Shown in pieces: positions 43,044 through 51,311 of a stretch of DNA of 62,116 bases; position 1 is the stretch's first letter, and every line of letters begins with the position of its first letter. This DNA comes from Oscillospiraceae bacterium (GTDB taxonomy: Bacteria > Bacillota > Clostridia > Oscillospirales > Ruminococcaceae). Made by a program: the position numbers and the translations under genes. The stretch is from positions 1 to 62,116 of the forward strand of contig SFJO01000013.1 of the NCBI GenBank assembly GCA_004555865.1. Direction: 5' to 3'. The notes beneath the pieces are model-generated. The model did not search any database. It saw nothing but the letters and a program-made list of their open reading frames with translations, and was not told the origin of the DNA.

Positions 43044-43092
43044 TTGCAAGGATTTTTACTGGCATTTTATACAAGAATAGATTGGTGAATTT

Positions 43093-44454
43093 ATGGAAGC
43101 TGCAACAAAAGAAAGCCGCCCGCTGTTTACAAACCAACAGCTGTGTGCGCTGATCGTGCCCCTGCTCATTGAGCAGCTGTTGGCGGTGGCCGTGGGCATG
43201 GCAGATACCATGATGGTCTCCCAGGCAGGCGAGGCGGCGGTGTCTGGCGTGTCGCTGGTGGATATGATCAACAACCTGATTATTTATCTGTTTTCGGCGC
43301 TGGCCACCGGCGGCGCGGTGGTTACAAGCCAGTTCATCGGGGCCCGGCGTATTCGGGAAGCCGGTGATTCGGCGGGCCAGCTGGTGCTGCTGAGCCTGCT
43401 CAGCGGTTTGGGCATTCTGGCCTTCTGCCTGCTGTGCGGCCGCCCGGTGATGCGGCTGTTCTTCGGTTCCATCACCGAGGACGTGATGGAGGCAGGCCTG
43501 CTGTATCTGCGCATTACGGCGGTGTCCTACCCGTTCCTGGCGCTGTACAACGCAGGCGCGGCGCTGTTTCGAAGCGTGGGCAACAGCGGCATCAGTATGC
43601 GGGTGAGCATTGTGATGAACCTCATCAACATCGTGGGCAACGCCATCGGTGTGCTGGTGCTGCACCTGGGCGTGGCGGGCGTGGCCCTGCCCACCCTCAT
43701 CAGCCGGGCCGTGGCGGCGTTTCTCATCCTGCGGGCGGCCGAGCACGGGGCCGGCCCGGTGCAGCTGCACCTGCGCGGCCTGCGGCTGCGGGGGCACATG
43801 GTGCGGCGCATTCTGGAGATCGGCGTACCCAGTGCCGTGGAAAACGGCCTGTTCCAGCTGGGCCGCCTGCTGGTGGTGAGCATCATTGCCACCTTCGGCA
43901 CGGCGCAGATCGCCGCCAACGCCGTGGCCAACAACCTGGACGGCATGGCCATTCTGGGCGGGCAGGCGCTGGGCCTGGCCACCATCACGGTGGTGGGCCA
44001 GTGCGTGGGCGCGGGCGATTACGCCCAGGCCCGCCGCTACAACCGCAAGCTGATGCTCATCTCCTGGCTGCTCATTGCGGCCTCGGTGGCGGCCATTCTA
44101 ATCAGCCTGCCGCTGCTGCTGAACCTGTACAACATCTCGGACGAAGCCCGGGTGCTCTCGGCCCAGCTGGTGCGGCTGCACAACATTCCGGCCATTGCGC
44201 TGTGGTGCCTGTCCTTCACGCTGCCCAACACCCTGCGGGCCGCAGGCGATGCCCGGTTTACCATGGTGGTGTCCATTGTGTCCATGGCGGTGTTCCGCAT
44301 TGGCTTCAGCGTGGTGCTGGGCATCTGGATGGGCATGGGCGCCATCGGCGTGTGGATCGCCATGGACATCGACTGGGTGTGCCGTGTGATCTGCTTTGTG
44401 GCCCGGTACTTCTCCGGTGCCTGGACGAGAAAATACCAGAACTACCAGGCGTGA
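43093..44454 (+). CDS. MATE-family efflux transporter
   Basis: 453 residues, twelve predicted helices. IEQLLAVAVGMADTMMVSQAGEAAVSGV and TSQFIGARRIREA mark the N-terminal half; VVGQCVGAGDYAQARRY is the matching loop of the second half. It differs clearly from the MATE protein at 33196. No kinase or regulator is attached, and it has its own promoter and terminator. No strong Shine-Dalgarno is seen before ATG 43093. Confidence 0.92.
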   Translation: MEAATKESRPLFTNQQLCALIVPLLIEQLLAVAVGMADTMMVSQAGEAAVSGVSLVDMINNLIIYLFSALATGGAVVTSQFIGARRIREAGDSAGQLVLLSLLSGLGILAFCLLCGRPVMRLFFGSITEDVMEAGLLYLRITAVSYPFLALYNAGAALFRSVGNSGISMRVSIVMNLINIVGNAIGVLVLHLGVAGVALPTLISRAVAAFLILRAAEHGAGPVQLHLRGLRLRGHMVRRILEIGVPSAVENGLFQLGRLLVVSIIATFGTAQIAANAVANNLDGMAILGGQALGLATITVVGQCVGAGDYAQARRYNRKLMLISWLLIAASVAAILISLPLLLNLYNISDEARVLSAQLVRLHNIPAIALWCLSFTLPNTLRAAGDARFTMVVSIVSMAVFRIGFSVVLGIWMGMGAIGVWIAMDIDWVCRVICFVARYFSGAWTRKYQNYQA

Positions 44455-44468
44455 GCCGAATTCGACCG

Positions 44469-44500
44469 AAAAAAGCCCTCTTCGGAGGGCTTTTTTCTTT
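44469..44500. terminator. Terminator after the second MATE gene
   Basis: AAAAAAGCCCTC (44469-44480), TTCG loop, GAGGGCTTTTTT (44485-44496): a near-perfect symmetrical terminator. Confidence 0.95.
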
Positions 44501-44506
44501 GCCCGG

Positions 44507-44535
44507 TTGCCCGCGCCGCGGCAGAATGATATGAT
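44507..44535 (+). promoter_or_regulatory. Promoter of the exonuclease III gene
   Basis: -35 TTGCCC (44507-44512), 17-bp spacer, -10 TATGAT (44530-44535). Confidence 0.65.
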
Positions 44536-44584
44536 GAGGACAGAGCAGGGCGGCACCGCCGCCGGAAATGAGAGGACGCGAAAC

Positions 44585-45340
44585 ATGAAGCTGATCAGCT
44601 GGAACGTAAACGGCCTGCGGGCCTGTGTGGGCAAGGGCTTTCTGGATGCCTTTGCCGAATTTGGCGCGGACGCGGTCTGCCTGCAGGAGACGAAACTGCA
44701 GCAGGGGCAGATCGATTTGAATTTGGAGGGGTATCAGCAGTACTGGAATTATGCGGAGAAGAAGGGCTATTCCGGCACGGCCTGCTTTACCCGGCAGCAG
44801 CCGCTGAATGTGCGCCTGGGCATCGGCAAAGAGGAGCACAGCCACGAGGGCCGTGCCATCACGCTGGAATTTCCCCAGCTGTATCTGGTGAACCTGTATG
44901 TGCCCAATGCGCAGGAGGGCCTGGCCCGCATCGACTATCGGATGCAGTGGGAGGATGACCTGCGCGCCTACGTTCAGGCGCTGGATGCGGAAAAGCCGGT
45001 GGTGATCTGCGGCGATTTCAACGTGGCGGCTGAAGAAATCGACCTGAAAAACCCCAAGAGCAACCGGGACAACGCCGGATTTTCGGATCAGGAGCGGGAC
45101 TGCTTCCGCCGCCTGCTGGCCGCCGGCTTTGCCGACAGCTTCCGCCGCCTGTATCCGGACCGCACCGGTGCATACAGTTGGTGGAGCTACCGCTTCAAGG
45201 CGCGGCAGAACAACGCGGGATGGCGCATTGATTATTTTCTGGTGAGCGAGCGGCTCATGCCTCATGTGAAGGACAGCTTTATCCTGCCGCAGGTGATGGG
45301 CAGCGACCATTGCCCGGTGGGCCTGGAACTGGACATTTGA
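44585..45340 (+). CDS. xth: Exodeoxyribonuclease III (AP endonuclease)
   Basis: 251 residues of the ExoIII/APE1 family. KLISWNVNGLRACVGKGF, LQETKLQ (metal Glu), GDFNVA and the final MGSDHCPVGLEL (catalytic Asp-His) are all in place. It cuts DNA at abasic sites and trims 3' ends in base-excision repair. GAGAGGA precedes ATG 44585, and the frame upstream of it lies in the promoter. Confidence 0.95.
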   Translation: MKLISWNVNGLRACVGKGFLDAFAEFGADAVCLQETKLQQGQIDLNLEGYQQYWNYAEKKGYSGTACFTRQQPLNVRLGIGKEEHSHEGRAITLEFPQLYLVNLYVPNAQEGLARIDYRMQWEDDLRAYVQALDAEKPVVICGDFNVAAEEIDLKNPKSNRDNAGFSDQERDCFRRLLAAGFADSFRRLYPDRTGAYSWWSYRFKARQNNAGWRIDYFLVSERLMPHVKDSFILPQVMGSDHCPVGLELDI

Positions 45341-45689
45341 AACATCCTACAAACGAACGGCCCGGCGGGAGAACCAGCTGCCGCCCCCGAAAATTGCCCA
45401 AAAGACGTGGGATGTCTAAATTTGTGCACATTCGGAATTGTTGTGAAAAATAACCAGAAATACATTGACTTACATTTAACAATATGAGATAATAAAACCA
45501 AATCGGGAGACGGCAGCCGAAAAAGCGGCTGCCACACATCCGCCGATTCAAAAGGCCAAAACCCCTTGTTACCAAAGGCGGGAACCGCACGATCGCCGCA
45601 GAAAAAGCCGGGCCTCGCCCGGCGCGCGGCGCGTGCGAAGCCACGCTGAATCACCTGATACCAGGGAATTTTTAGGAGGTAGTAAGAGT
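45341..45689 (+). other. pckA promoter and long structured leader
   Basis: 349 bases without a gene. -35 TTGACT (45465-45470), 17-bp spacer, -10 GATAAT (45488-45493), then a leader of about 190 bases with two hairpins: GGCAGCCG/CGGCTGCC (45512-45533) and GCCGGGC/GCCCGGC (45607-45623). I do not recognise a riboswitch. Confidence 0.6.
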
Positions 45690-47279
45690 ATGGAAACCTA
45701 TGGCATCGAAAAGCTGGGCATCATCGGCCCCAAGGCTGTTTACCGCAACCTGACCCCTGCACAGCTCACTGAGCACGCCCTGCGCCGCGGCGAGGGCACC
45801 CTGAGCAACACCGGCGCACTGGTGGTGACCACCGGCAAGTACACCGGCCGCTCTCCTAACGACAAATTTATTGTGGACACCGAGAGCGTGCACAACGACA
45901 TCGCCTGGGGCAAGGTGAACCGCCCCATCAGCCGCGAGAAGTTCAACGCCATCAAGAGCAAGGTCGCTGCATACCTGCAGGGCCGCGAGGTGTTCATTTT
46001 TGACGGCTTTGCCGGTGCAGATAAGAAGTACACCAAGAAGTTCCGCATTGTGAACGAGCTGGCCAGCCAGAATATGTTCATCCATCAGCTGCTCATCCGC
46101 CCCACCGCCGAGGAGCTGGCTGCTTACGGAGAGCCCGATTACACCATGCTGGTGGCCCCCGGCTTCAAGTGCGACCCTGAGGTGGACGGCGTGAACAGCG
46201 AAGCCGCCATCATGATCGACTACGAGGCCCACATGATCGTCATCTGCGGCAGCCAGTACGCCGGTGAGATCAAGAAGAGCGTGTTCTCCACCATGAACTA
46301 TGTGATGACCAAGCAGAACGTGCTGCCCATGCACTGCTCGGCCAACATGGACCCCGAGACCCATGAGACCGCCGTGTTCTTCGGCCTGTCCGGCACCGGC
46401 AAGACCACCCTGTCGGCCGACCCTGCCCGCAAGCTGATCGGCGATGACGAGCATGGCTGGAGCCCCGACGGCGTGTTCAACTTTGAGGGCGGCTGCTATG
46501 CCAAGTGCATCAACCTGTCTGCGGAGAACGAGCCGGACATCTACAACGCCATCAAGTTCGGCGCCCTGGTCGAGAACGTGATCATGGACCCCGAGACCCG
46601 CGAGTTTGACTTCAACGACGGCAGCCTGACCGAGAACACCCGCGTGGGCTACCCCGTGGAGTACATCAAGAATAGCGCCATCCCCGGTGTGGGCGGCATT
46701 CCCAAGGTGGTTATCTTCCTGACCGCCGATGCCTTCGGCGTGCTGCCTCCCATCAGCCGCCTGAGCAAGGAAGCGGCCATGTACCACTTCGTCACCGGCT
46801 TCACCAGCAAGCTGGCGGGCACCGAGCGCGGCGTGACCGAGCCTCAGCCCACCTTCTCCACCCTGTTCGGCGAGCCCTTCATGCCCATGGACCCCAACGT
46901 CTATGCGCAGATGCTGGGTGAGAAGCTGGAGAAGTACGGCACGAAGGTCTACCTGGTGAACACCGGTTGGGCCGGCGGCAGCGCAGCGGCCGGCGCAAAG
47001 CGCATGAAGCTGAGCTACACCCGCGCCATGGTTACCGCCGCTTTGAACGGCAGCTTCGACAACATCGAGTTCAAGCATCACGATGTGTTCAACGTGGACT
47101 ATCCCACCAGCTGCCCCGGCGTGCCCGACGAGAAGCTGGACGCCCGCGGCATGTGGGCGGATAAGGCTGCTTACGACGAGCAGGCCAACAAGCTGGCCGC
47201 CATGTTCCAGGAGAACTTCGCCAAGAAGTACCCCAATATGCCCGCCGACATCGTGGCTGCCGGCCCCAAGGCCAAGTAA
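45690..47279 (+). CDS. pckA: Phosphoenolpyruvate carboxykinase (ATP)
   Basis: 529 residues. Interconverts oxaloacetate plus ATP with PEP plus ADP and CO2. The P-loop GLSGTGKTTLSADP, the metal/substrate His and Asp region before it, and RIGYPVEYI-like NTRVGYPVEYIKN are typical of the ATP-dependent class. In anaerobes the enzyme often runs toward oxaloacetate to fix CO2 and save ATP. TTAGGAGGTAGTAAGAGT fixes ATG 45690. Confidence 0.97.
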   Translation: METYGIEKLGIIGPKAVYRNLTPAQLTEHALRRGEGTLSNTGALVVTTGKYTGRSPNDKFIVDTESVHNDIAWGKVNRPISREKFNAIKSKVAAYLQGREVFIFDGFAGADKKYTKKFRIVNELASQNMFIHQLLIRPTAEELAAYGEPDYTMLVAPGFKCDPEVDGVNSEAAIMIDYEAHMIVICGSQYAGEIKKSVFSTMNYVMTKQNVLPMHCSANMDPETHETAVFFGLSGTGKTTLSADPARKLIGDDEHGWSPDGVFNFEGGCYAKCINLSAENEPDIYNAIKFGALVENVIMDPETREFDFNDGSLTENTRVGYPVEYIKNSAIPGVGGIPKVVIFLTADAFGVLPPISRLSKEAAMYHFVTGFTSKLAGTERGVTEPQPTFSTLFGEPFMPMDPNVYAQMLGEKLEKYGTKVYLVNTGWAGGSAAAGAKRMKLSYTRAMVTAALNGSFDNIEFKHHDVFNVDYPTSCPGVPDEKLDARGMWADKAAYDEQANKLAAMFQENFAKKYPNMPADIVAAGPKAK

Positions 47280-47312
47280 GAACCGCCCTTGAGCGCGAAC
47301 TGAATTTAACCG

Positions 47313-47350
47313 AAGGCCCCCGCAGAGTTTGCTCTGCGGGGGCCTTTTTT
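47313..47350 (+). terminator. pckA terminator
   Basis: GGCCCCCGCAGAG (47315-47327) and CTCTGCGGGGGCC (47332-47344) form a perfect 13-bp stem, followed by six T. Confidence 0.95.
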
Positions 47351-47375
47351 CGGCAAAAGCCGGAAGCTTGCGGGG

Positions 47376-47437
47376 GCAAAGCCTTCCCCTCGAGGGGAAG
47401 GCGGCACGGCGTAAGCCGTGACGGATGAGGTGGGGCG
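47376..47437. repeat. Interspersed palindromic repeat, copy 2
   Basis: Compact unit with two perfect dyads: GCCTTCCCCT CG AGGGGAAGGC (47381-47402; given here as arms around CG) and CACGGC GTAA GCCGTG (47405-47420), ending in GGATGAGGTGGGGCG. The same blocks occur at 29443-29570. The form resembles REP-like elements known to be scattered in genomes of this bacterial group. Confidence 0.7.
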
Positions 47438-47472
47438 TGAAGCATTGCTGCGGCGCTGCGGCAATGCGGGCT

Positions 47473-47500
47473 TTGAAAAAAACGGAATCGGTGGTACAAT
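47473..47500 (+). promoter_or_regulatory. Promoter of cca
   Basis: -35 TTGAAA (47473-47478), 16-bp spacer, -10 TACAAT (47495-47500). Confidence 0.55.
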
Positions 47501-47535
47501 GCAGAAAAAGAAACCGGAGGGAAGGAGGACAAACC

Positions 47536-48939
47536 GTGCAGAAACAGAAGGCGCCGATCCCCATTCCGGCCTCGGTGTGCGGCATCATCGGGCGGCTGAA
47601 CCGTGCCGGCTACGAGGCCTGGGCGGTGGGCGGCTGCGTGCGGGACAGCCTGTTTGGCCGGACGCCTCATGATTGGGATCTGTGCACCAGCGCCCTGCCC
47701 GAGCAGGTGGCCGAGGTGTTCCGGGGCGAGCGGCTGCTGCCCACCGGCCTTGCCCACGGCACCCAGACCCTGCTGGAGGACGGCAAACCCTACGAGATCA
47801 CCACCTACCGGGTGGAGCTTGGGTACAGCGATGGCCGCCACCCGGACGCGGTGGCCTTTACCCCCAGCCTGACGGAGGACCTGGCCCGGCGGGATTTTAC
47901 GGTGAACGCCATGGCCTGCCATCCCATGCTGGGGCTGGCCGACCCATTCGGCGGGCAGGCTGACCTGCAGGCGGGTGTTCTGCGGGCGGTTGGGGACCCG
48001 GAACAGCGCTTTTCAGAGGACGCCCTGCGCATTCTGCGGGCGCTTCGCTTCGCTGCGGTGTACGGCCTTGCGGTGGAAGAGCACACGGCAAGGGCCGCCC
48101 GAACGCTGGCCCCTCGGCTGGCGCTGGTGAGCCGGGAGCGAGTGACCCAGGAGCTTTGGAAGCTGCTGGCCGCGCCGGACGGGGCCGCCGCGGCCCGGGT
48201 GCTGCGGCAGTTCCCGGAAGTGGTGCGGGAAATTCTGCCGGAGCTGGCCCCCTGCATGGGCTTTGACCAGCACAGCGCCTGGCACCAATACGACGTGTGG
48301 GAGCACCAACTGCACGCCATGGAAGCGGTGCAGGCCAACACCCCGGAAGAACTGCCGCTGCTGCGGCTGGCGGCGCTGATCCACGACATTGGCAAACCGG
48401 AGACCTTTCAGCTGGGGCCGGACGGGCAGGGCCATTTTTACGGCCACGGAAAAGCGGGGGCGGCGCTGGCACAGGCGATGCTCACCCGGCGGCTGCGGCT
48501 GCCGACCCAGACCTGCCAGCGGGTGGTGCTTCTGGTGGAGCGGCACGACGTGCCCCTGACGCCCACCCCAAAAGCGGTGCGGCGTACTCTGGCGGCCCTT
48601 GGCCCGCAGGCGGCCAGCCAGCTGGCCGCGGTGCATCTGGCCGACCTGCAGGCACATCACCTGACCGGGCGCAACGGTGAGCGGCTGCGGGGCTTTTTGG
48701 CCGAGACCCGGGAATTTGCCGCCCTGCTGGAGGAAGAGACCCGGCGGGGGGTCTGCGTCTCGCTGAAGGACCTGGCCGTGAATGGGGCGGACCTGCTGAA
48801 GCTGGGCTACGCCCCCGGCCCGGCGCTGGGCGCGGCCCTGAACGGCCTGCTGGCCCGGGTTGTGGACGGCAGCCTGGAAAACCGGCGGGAGGTGCTGCTG
48901 GCGGCTGCTGTGGATATGAAACGCGCGGCGGCGCCGTAA
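47536..48939 (+). CDS. cca: CCA-adding tRNA nucleotidyltransferase
   Basis: 467 residues. Class II nucleotidyltransferase head with WAVGGCVRDSLFGRTPHDWDLCT (metal Asp pair), RRDFTVNAMACHP, and RFSEDALRILRALRFA, followed by an HD domain (IHDIGKPETF..HGHGKAG). It restores the CCA end of tRNA. The GTG start at 47536 is chosen since GGAGG lies at 47524-47528; the open frame upstream crosses the promoter and repeat. The HD domain gives it a possible extra phosphatase activity. Confidence 0.93.
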   Translation: MQKQKAPIPIPASVCGIIGRLNRAGYEAWAVGGCVRDSLFGRTPHDWDLCTSALPEQVAEVFRGERLLPTGLAHGTQTLLEDGKPYEITTYRVELGYSDGRHPDAVAFTPSLTEDLARRDFTVNAMACHPMLGLADPFGGQADLQAGVLRAVGDPEQRFSEDALRILRALRFAAVYGLAVEEHTARAARTLAPRLALVSRERVTQELWKLLAAPDGAAAARVLRQFPEVVREILPELAPCMGFDQHSAWHQYDVWEHQLHAMEAVQANTPEELPLLRLAALIHDIGKPETFQLGPDGQGHFYGHGKAGAALAQAMLTRRLRLPTQTCQRVVLLVERHDVPLTPTPKAVRRTLAALGPQAASQLAAVHLADLQAHHLTGRNGERLRGFLAETREFAALLEEETRRGVCVSLKDLAVNGADLLKLGYAPGPALGAALNGLLARVVDGSLENRREVLLAAAVDMKRAAAP

Positions 48940-48956
48940 GAAACAATTGATGCAAC

Positions 48957-49009
48957 AAAAAAGCCAACCTGTGGGGAGGGGGATCAAACCTGCCCGCGGT
49001 TGGCTTTTT
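48957..49009. terminator. Bidirectional terminator after cca
   Basis: AAAAAAGCCAACC (48957-48969) and GGTTGGCTTTTT (48998-49009) pair around a GC-rich loop. Confidence 0.9.
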
Positions 49010-49073
49010 CGTATTTGCCCGGCCACTGTTTGCGGATGGCCGGAAATTCGGGAACAAGCCCCGATGGAGGAAG

Positions 49074-49103
49074 GCAGCCCGACCCCGCCCAAAGGGGGGC
49101 TGC
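49074..49103. repeat. REP-like hairpin
   Basis: GCAGCCC and GGGGCTGC with CCC/GGG pairs around an AAAG loop, preceded by GGAGGAAG and followed by a GCAGCGGGGTG tail. It has the general look of the repeat copies at 29443 and 47376 but another sequence; it may be a second repeat family. Confidence 0.35.
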
Positions 49104-49213
49104 GAGGCAGCGGGGTGAAAGGAGAAACGCCCGACTGCCGGTTATGGCGGATCAGCAAAGCACCGGAGGCGATGCGCCGTCCATCCGGGAACCCGTGAGG
49201 TTAGCCTTTGCTA

Positions 49214-49252
49214 ATCTGGCATTATAATACCAGATCACGGACGGGTTGTCAA
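49214..49252 (-). promoter_or_regulatory. Orphan minus-strand promoter inside a dyad
   Basis: Minus strand: -35 TTGACA (49252-49247), 17-bp spacer, -10 TATTAT (49229-49224). The -10 lies exactly between the arms ATCTGG (49214-49219) and CCAGAT (49230-49235); a wider pair GTTAGCC (49200-49206) / GGCTAAC (49254-49260) surrounds the whole. Transcription would run into the gene-free stretch and stop at 48957. Confidence 0.55.
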
Positions 49253-49430
49253 TGGCTAACTTGAAGGCTTTTCCAAAAAACCAGAAAAAAGATAGGGAAA
49301 TAGGGATATGCGTTCGGGTGGGGCGCGAATCCTCGCGGCAAACGGAAGGCAAAACAGCCGCCCGACCGCCCGGCCGTGCCTGAGCGGCGAGGGGGGCCGG
49401 CACTGCCATAGCCGCGCCGCCTTCTGACGC

Positions 49431-49483
49431 AAAAAAAGCCCGCCCCACGGCCAAGGCGAACGAGAACGGCCGGTGGAGCGGGT
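49431..49483 (-). terminator. bioY terminator
   Basis: On the minus strand CCCGCTCCAC-CGGCC pairs with GGCC-GTGGGGCGGG, followed by seven T. Confidence 0.82.
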
Positions 49484-49514
49484 AGAAACTGGCAATGAAA
49501 GAAAGGGGGAAGGC

Positions 49515-50048
49515 TCAGGCAGCGGCCTTGTTCAGGCGGCTTTCCAGCGCCTTGGCCAGCAGCAGGGCGCACACGCCCTTGATCAGGTCGGGGATCACGA
49601 AGGGGGTCACGCACCAGGCCAGGCTGGTGGCCAGGTCGTTGCCGGACATGAACATGAACCAGGCGGTGCCGAAGGTGTAGCACACGGCCACGGCCAGAAT
49701 CACGCCCGCCAGGCGGGGCAGAAAGCCCTTAAAGTGCTGGCATACCAGAGACAGCACCAGCGCCATCAGGGGATAAGCCACCAGATAGCCGCCGGTGGCA
49801 CCCAGCAGAACCTGCGGGCCGGACTTGAAGCCGGAAAAAACCGGCAGGCCGATGGCGCCGATGGCGATGTACACCACCTGCGCGGCAAAGGCCCAGCCGG
49901 GGCGCAGCATGGCGCCGGTGAACAGCACCGCAAACACAGACAGGGTCAGGCTGATGGGGCCGATGGCAATGCTGAAGGGCGCAACCACGGCGGTGAGGGC
50001 GGCGCACAGGGCCGCCAGGACTAAATCATGGGTGTTGGTCTTTTTCAT
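49515..50048 (-). CDS. bioY: Biotin ECF transporter S component BioY
   Basis: 177 residues, about six membrane helices. ISLTLSVFAVLFTGAMLRPGWAFAAQVVYIAIGAIGLPVFSG is the signature core of BioY, which binds biotin and either works alone or with the ECF module. ATG 50048 follows AGAGGAGATACGAAC. It sits 78 bases after birA and shares its transcript. Biotin is essential here for GcdC. Confidence 0.94.
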   Translation of the reverse strand: MKKTNTHDLVLAALCAALTAVVAPFSIAIGPISLTLSVFAVLFTGAMLRPGWAFAAQVVYIAIGAIGLPVFSGFKSGPQVLLGATGGYLVAYPLMALVLSLVCQHFKGFLPRLAGVILAVAVCYTFGTAWFMFMSGNDLATSLAWCVTPFVIPDLIKGVCALLLAKALESRLNKAAA

Positions 50049-50126
50049 GTTCGTATCTCCTCTGAAAAAATACAAAAAATGATAAAATGATGCGTTTCTG
50101 CAAATGGGAATCAAGTCGGAATCCGG

Positions 50127-51116
50127 TTACAGGCTGCCCGGGCTGGGGCGGGTGCTCACCTCGCCGAAGCGCAGGGCCTTTTGCCCGCCGGTGGGCAGCT
50201 GAATCACCAGGCGGCCCTCATCGTCAATGGCCAGAGCCTTGGCGATGTAGGGGTCTCCATCGCCGGTAACGGTGAGCCAGTGGCCCACCACCAGGCTGCG
50301 CTGCCGGTACTCGGTCAGGTAGTCGTGCCCAAACCCCAGAGAAAGCAGGTGCGCCGCAATGGACGCCGCCAGCGCCGCCCGCCCGCAGGGGGACGGCCCG
50401 CCCGGGAACAGGCTGCCCGCAATGGATGCCAGCTCCGGCCCGAACTGCTCGGGGGTGGTGGTCAGGTTGATGCCGATGCCCACCACAAGAAAGTCAATGC
50501 GGCCGCTCTCGAAGTCGGTGACGGCCTCGGTGAGGATGCCGCAGACCTTTTTGCCGCCGTAAAACAGGTCGTTCACCCATTTGATCGCCAGCGAGCAGCG
50601 GGTCAGCTCCTCCACGGCCCGGCACACGGCCACGGCAGCGGCCCCGGTGGCGGTCAATGCGTCCGGGGCGGCCACGGCCGGCCGAAGAAGCAGCGAGAGG
50701 TACACGCCGCCCGGCGGGCTGACGAAGGTGCGGCCAAGGCGGCCGCGGCCCTGCTTCTGCCGCCCGGCCACCACCAGCGTACCGCTGGGGGCACCGGCCA
50801 GCCCAAGCCGCTTGGCGGCCATGTTGGTGGAGTCGATCTCCTCATGAACCTCCACCAGGCCGATGGGGCAGCCGGGGGGCAGTGCGGCGCGCACCGCCTG
50901 TTCGGTGAGGGGGTCATTGCCCTCGGCCAGCCAGTAGCCCTGGCCGCTTGCCCCCTGAATGGGATAGCCGCGGTTCTGCAGTTCCCGGGCGGCTTTCCAG
51001 ACGGCGGAACGGCTTACGCCCAGCTGCTGCGCCAGCGCCTGCCCGCTGAGGGGGCGGCCGCCGCACGAGGCCAGTGCCTGAAGCAGCGCCTGCTGGGTGC
51101 TGCCATGTTTGCCCAT
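50127..51116 (-). CDS. birA: Biotin-protein ligase and biotin repressor BirA
   Basis: 329 residues: an N-terminal helix-turn-helix (SGQALAQQLGVSRSAVWKAARELQ, about 25-48) and the ligase core (IDSTNMAAK, the biotinyl-AMP loop GRQKQGRGRLGRTF, IKWVNDLFYGGKKVCGILTE) and a C-terminal cap. It makes biotinyl-AMP, attaches biotin to GcdC and can repress biotin genes. ATG 51116 follows GGAGGCGGGCCC. The operon birA-bioY makes self-control by biotin likely. Confidence 0.94.
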   Translation of the reverse strand: MGKHGSTQQALLQALASCGGRPLSGQALAQQLGVSRSAVWKAARELQNRGYPIQGASGQGYWLAEGNDPLTEQAVRAALPPGCPIGLVEVHEEIDSTNMAAKRLGLAGAPSGTLVVAGRQKQGRGRLGRTFVSPPGGVYLSLLLRPAVAAPDALTATGAAAVAVCRAVEELTRCSLAIKWVNDLFYGGKKVCGILTEAVTDFESGRIDFLVVGIGINLTTTPEQFGPELASIAGSLFPGGPSPCGRAALAASIAAHLLSLGFGHDYLTEYRQRSLVVGHWLTVTGDGDPYIAKALAIDDEGRLVIQLPTGGQKALRFGEVSTRPSPGSL

Positions 51117-51159
51117 GGGCCCGCCTCCTTCCCGCGAACGTGTTCGGTCAACAGTGTCC

Positions 51160-51188
51160 AGTATAGTGGCCAAAGGGTGGACGGTCAA
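51160..51188 (-). promoter_or_regulatory. birA-bioY promoter
   Basis: Minus strand: -35 TTGACC (51188-51183), 17-bp spacer, -10 TATACT (51165-51160). Confidence 0.75.
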
Positions 51189-51189
51189 T

Positions 51190-51226
51190 GAAAAGTTTAC
51201 GGAAAAGTTGACAGAAAAGGTTGACA
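51190..51226. repeat. Three tandem 12-13 base repeats upstream of the birA promoter
   Basis: GAAAAGTTTACG (51190-51201), GAAAAGTTGACA (51202-51213) and GAAAAGGTTGACA (51214-51226) lie head to tail directly upstream of the -35. A lone GTCAAC (51147-51152) downstream of the -10 is the inverted half. They may bind BirA or another regulator. Confidence 0.6.
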
Positions 51227-51248
51227 GAATGCGCGGCCCGAAAACAAA

Positions 51249-51289
51249 ACCGCCGCGAACGCAATGCAAACTGCGTTCGCGGCGGTTTA
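51249..51289 (-). terminator. Terminator of the hydrogenase operon
   Basis: ACCGCCGCGAACGCA and TGCGTTCGCGGCGGT (51249-51263 / 51272-51286) form a perfect 15-bp stem; on the minus strand TTTTGTTTT follows. Confidence 0.92.
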
Positions 51290-51311
51290 AGTGCAGGGCA
51301 AAACGGCGGGC

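Larger units (their letters stand above)
48940..49514. other. 575-base stretch between cca and bioY
   Basis: Contains the bidirectional terminator, a REP-like hairpin (49074-49103), an orphan minus-strand promoter wrapped in dyads (49200-49260) and the bioY terminator. No gene with a ribosome binding site is visible. Confidence 0.6.

Noticed and set aside
49200..49260. BirA operator for bioY
   Set aside because: The dyads lie downstream of bioY, not before birA or bioY, and the half-site spacing does not fit a BirA site.
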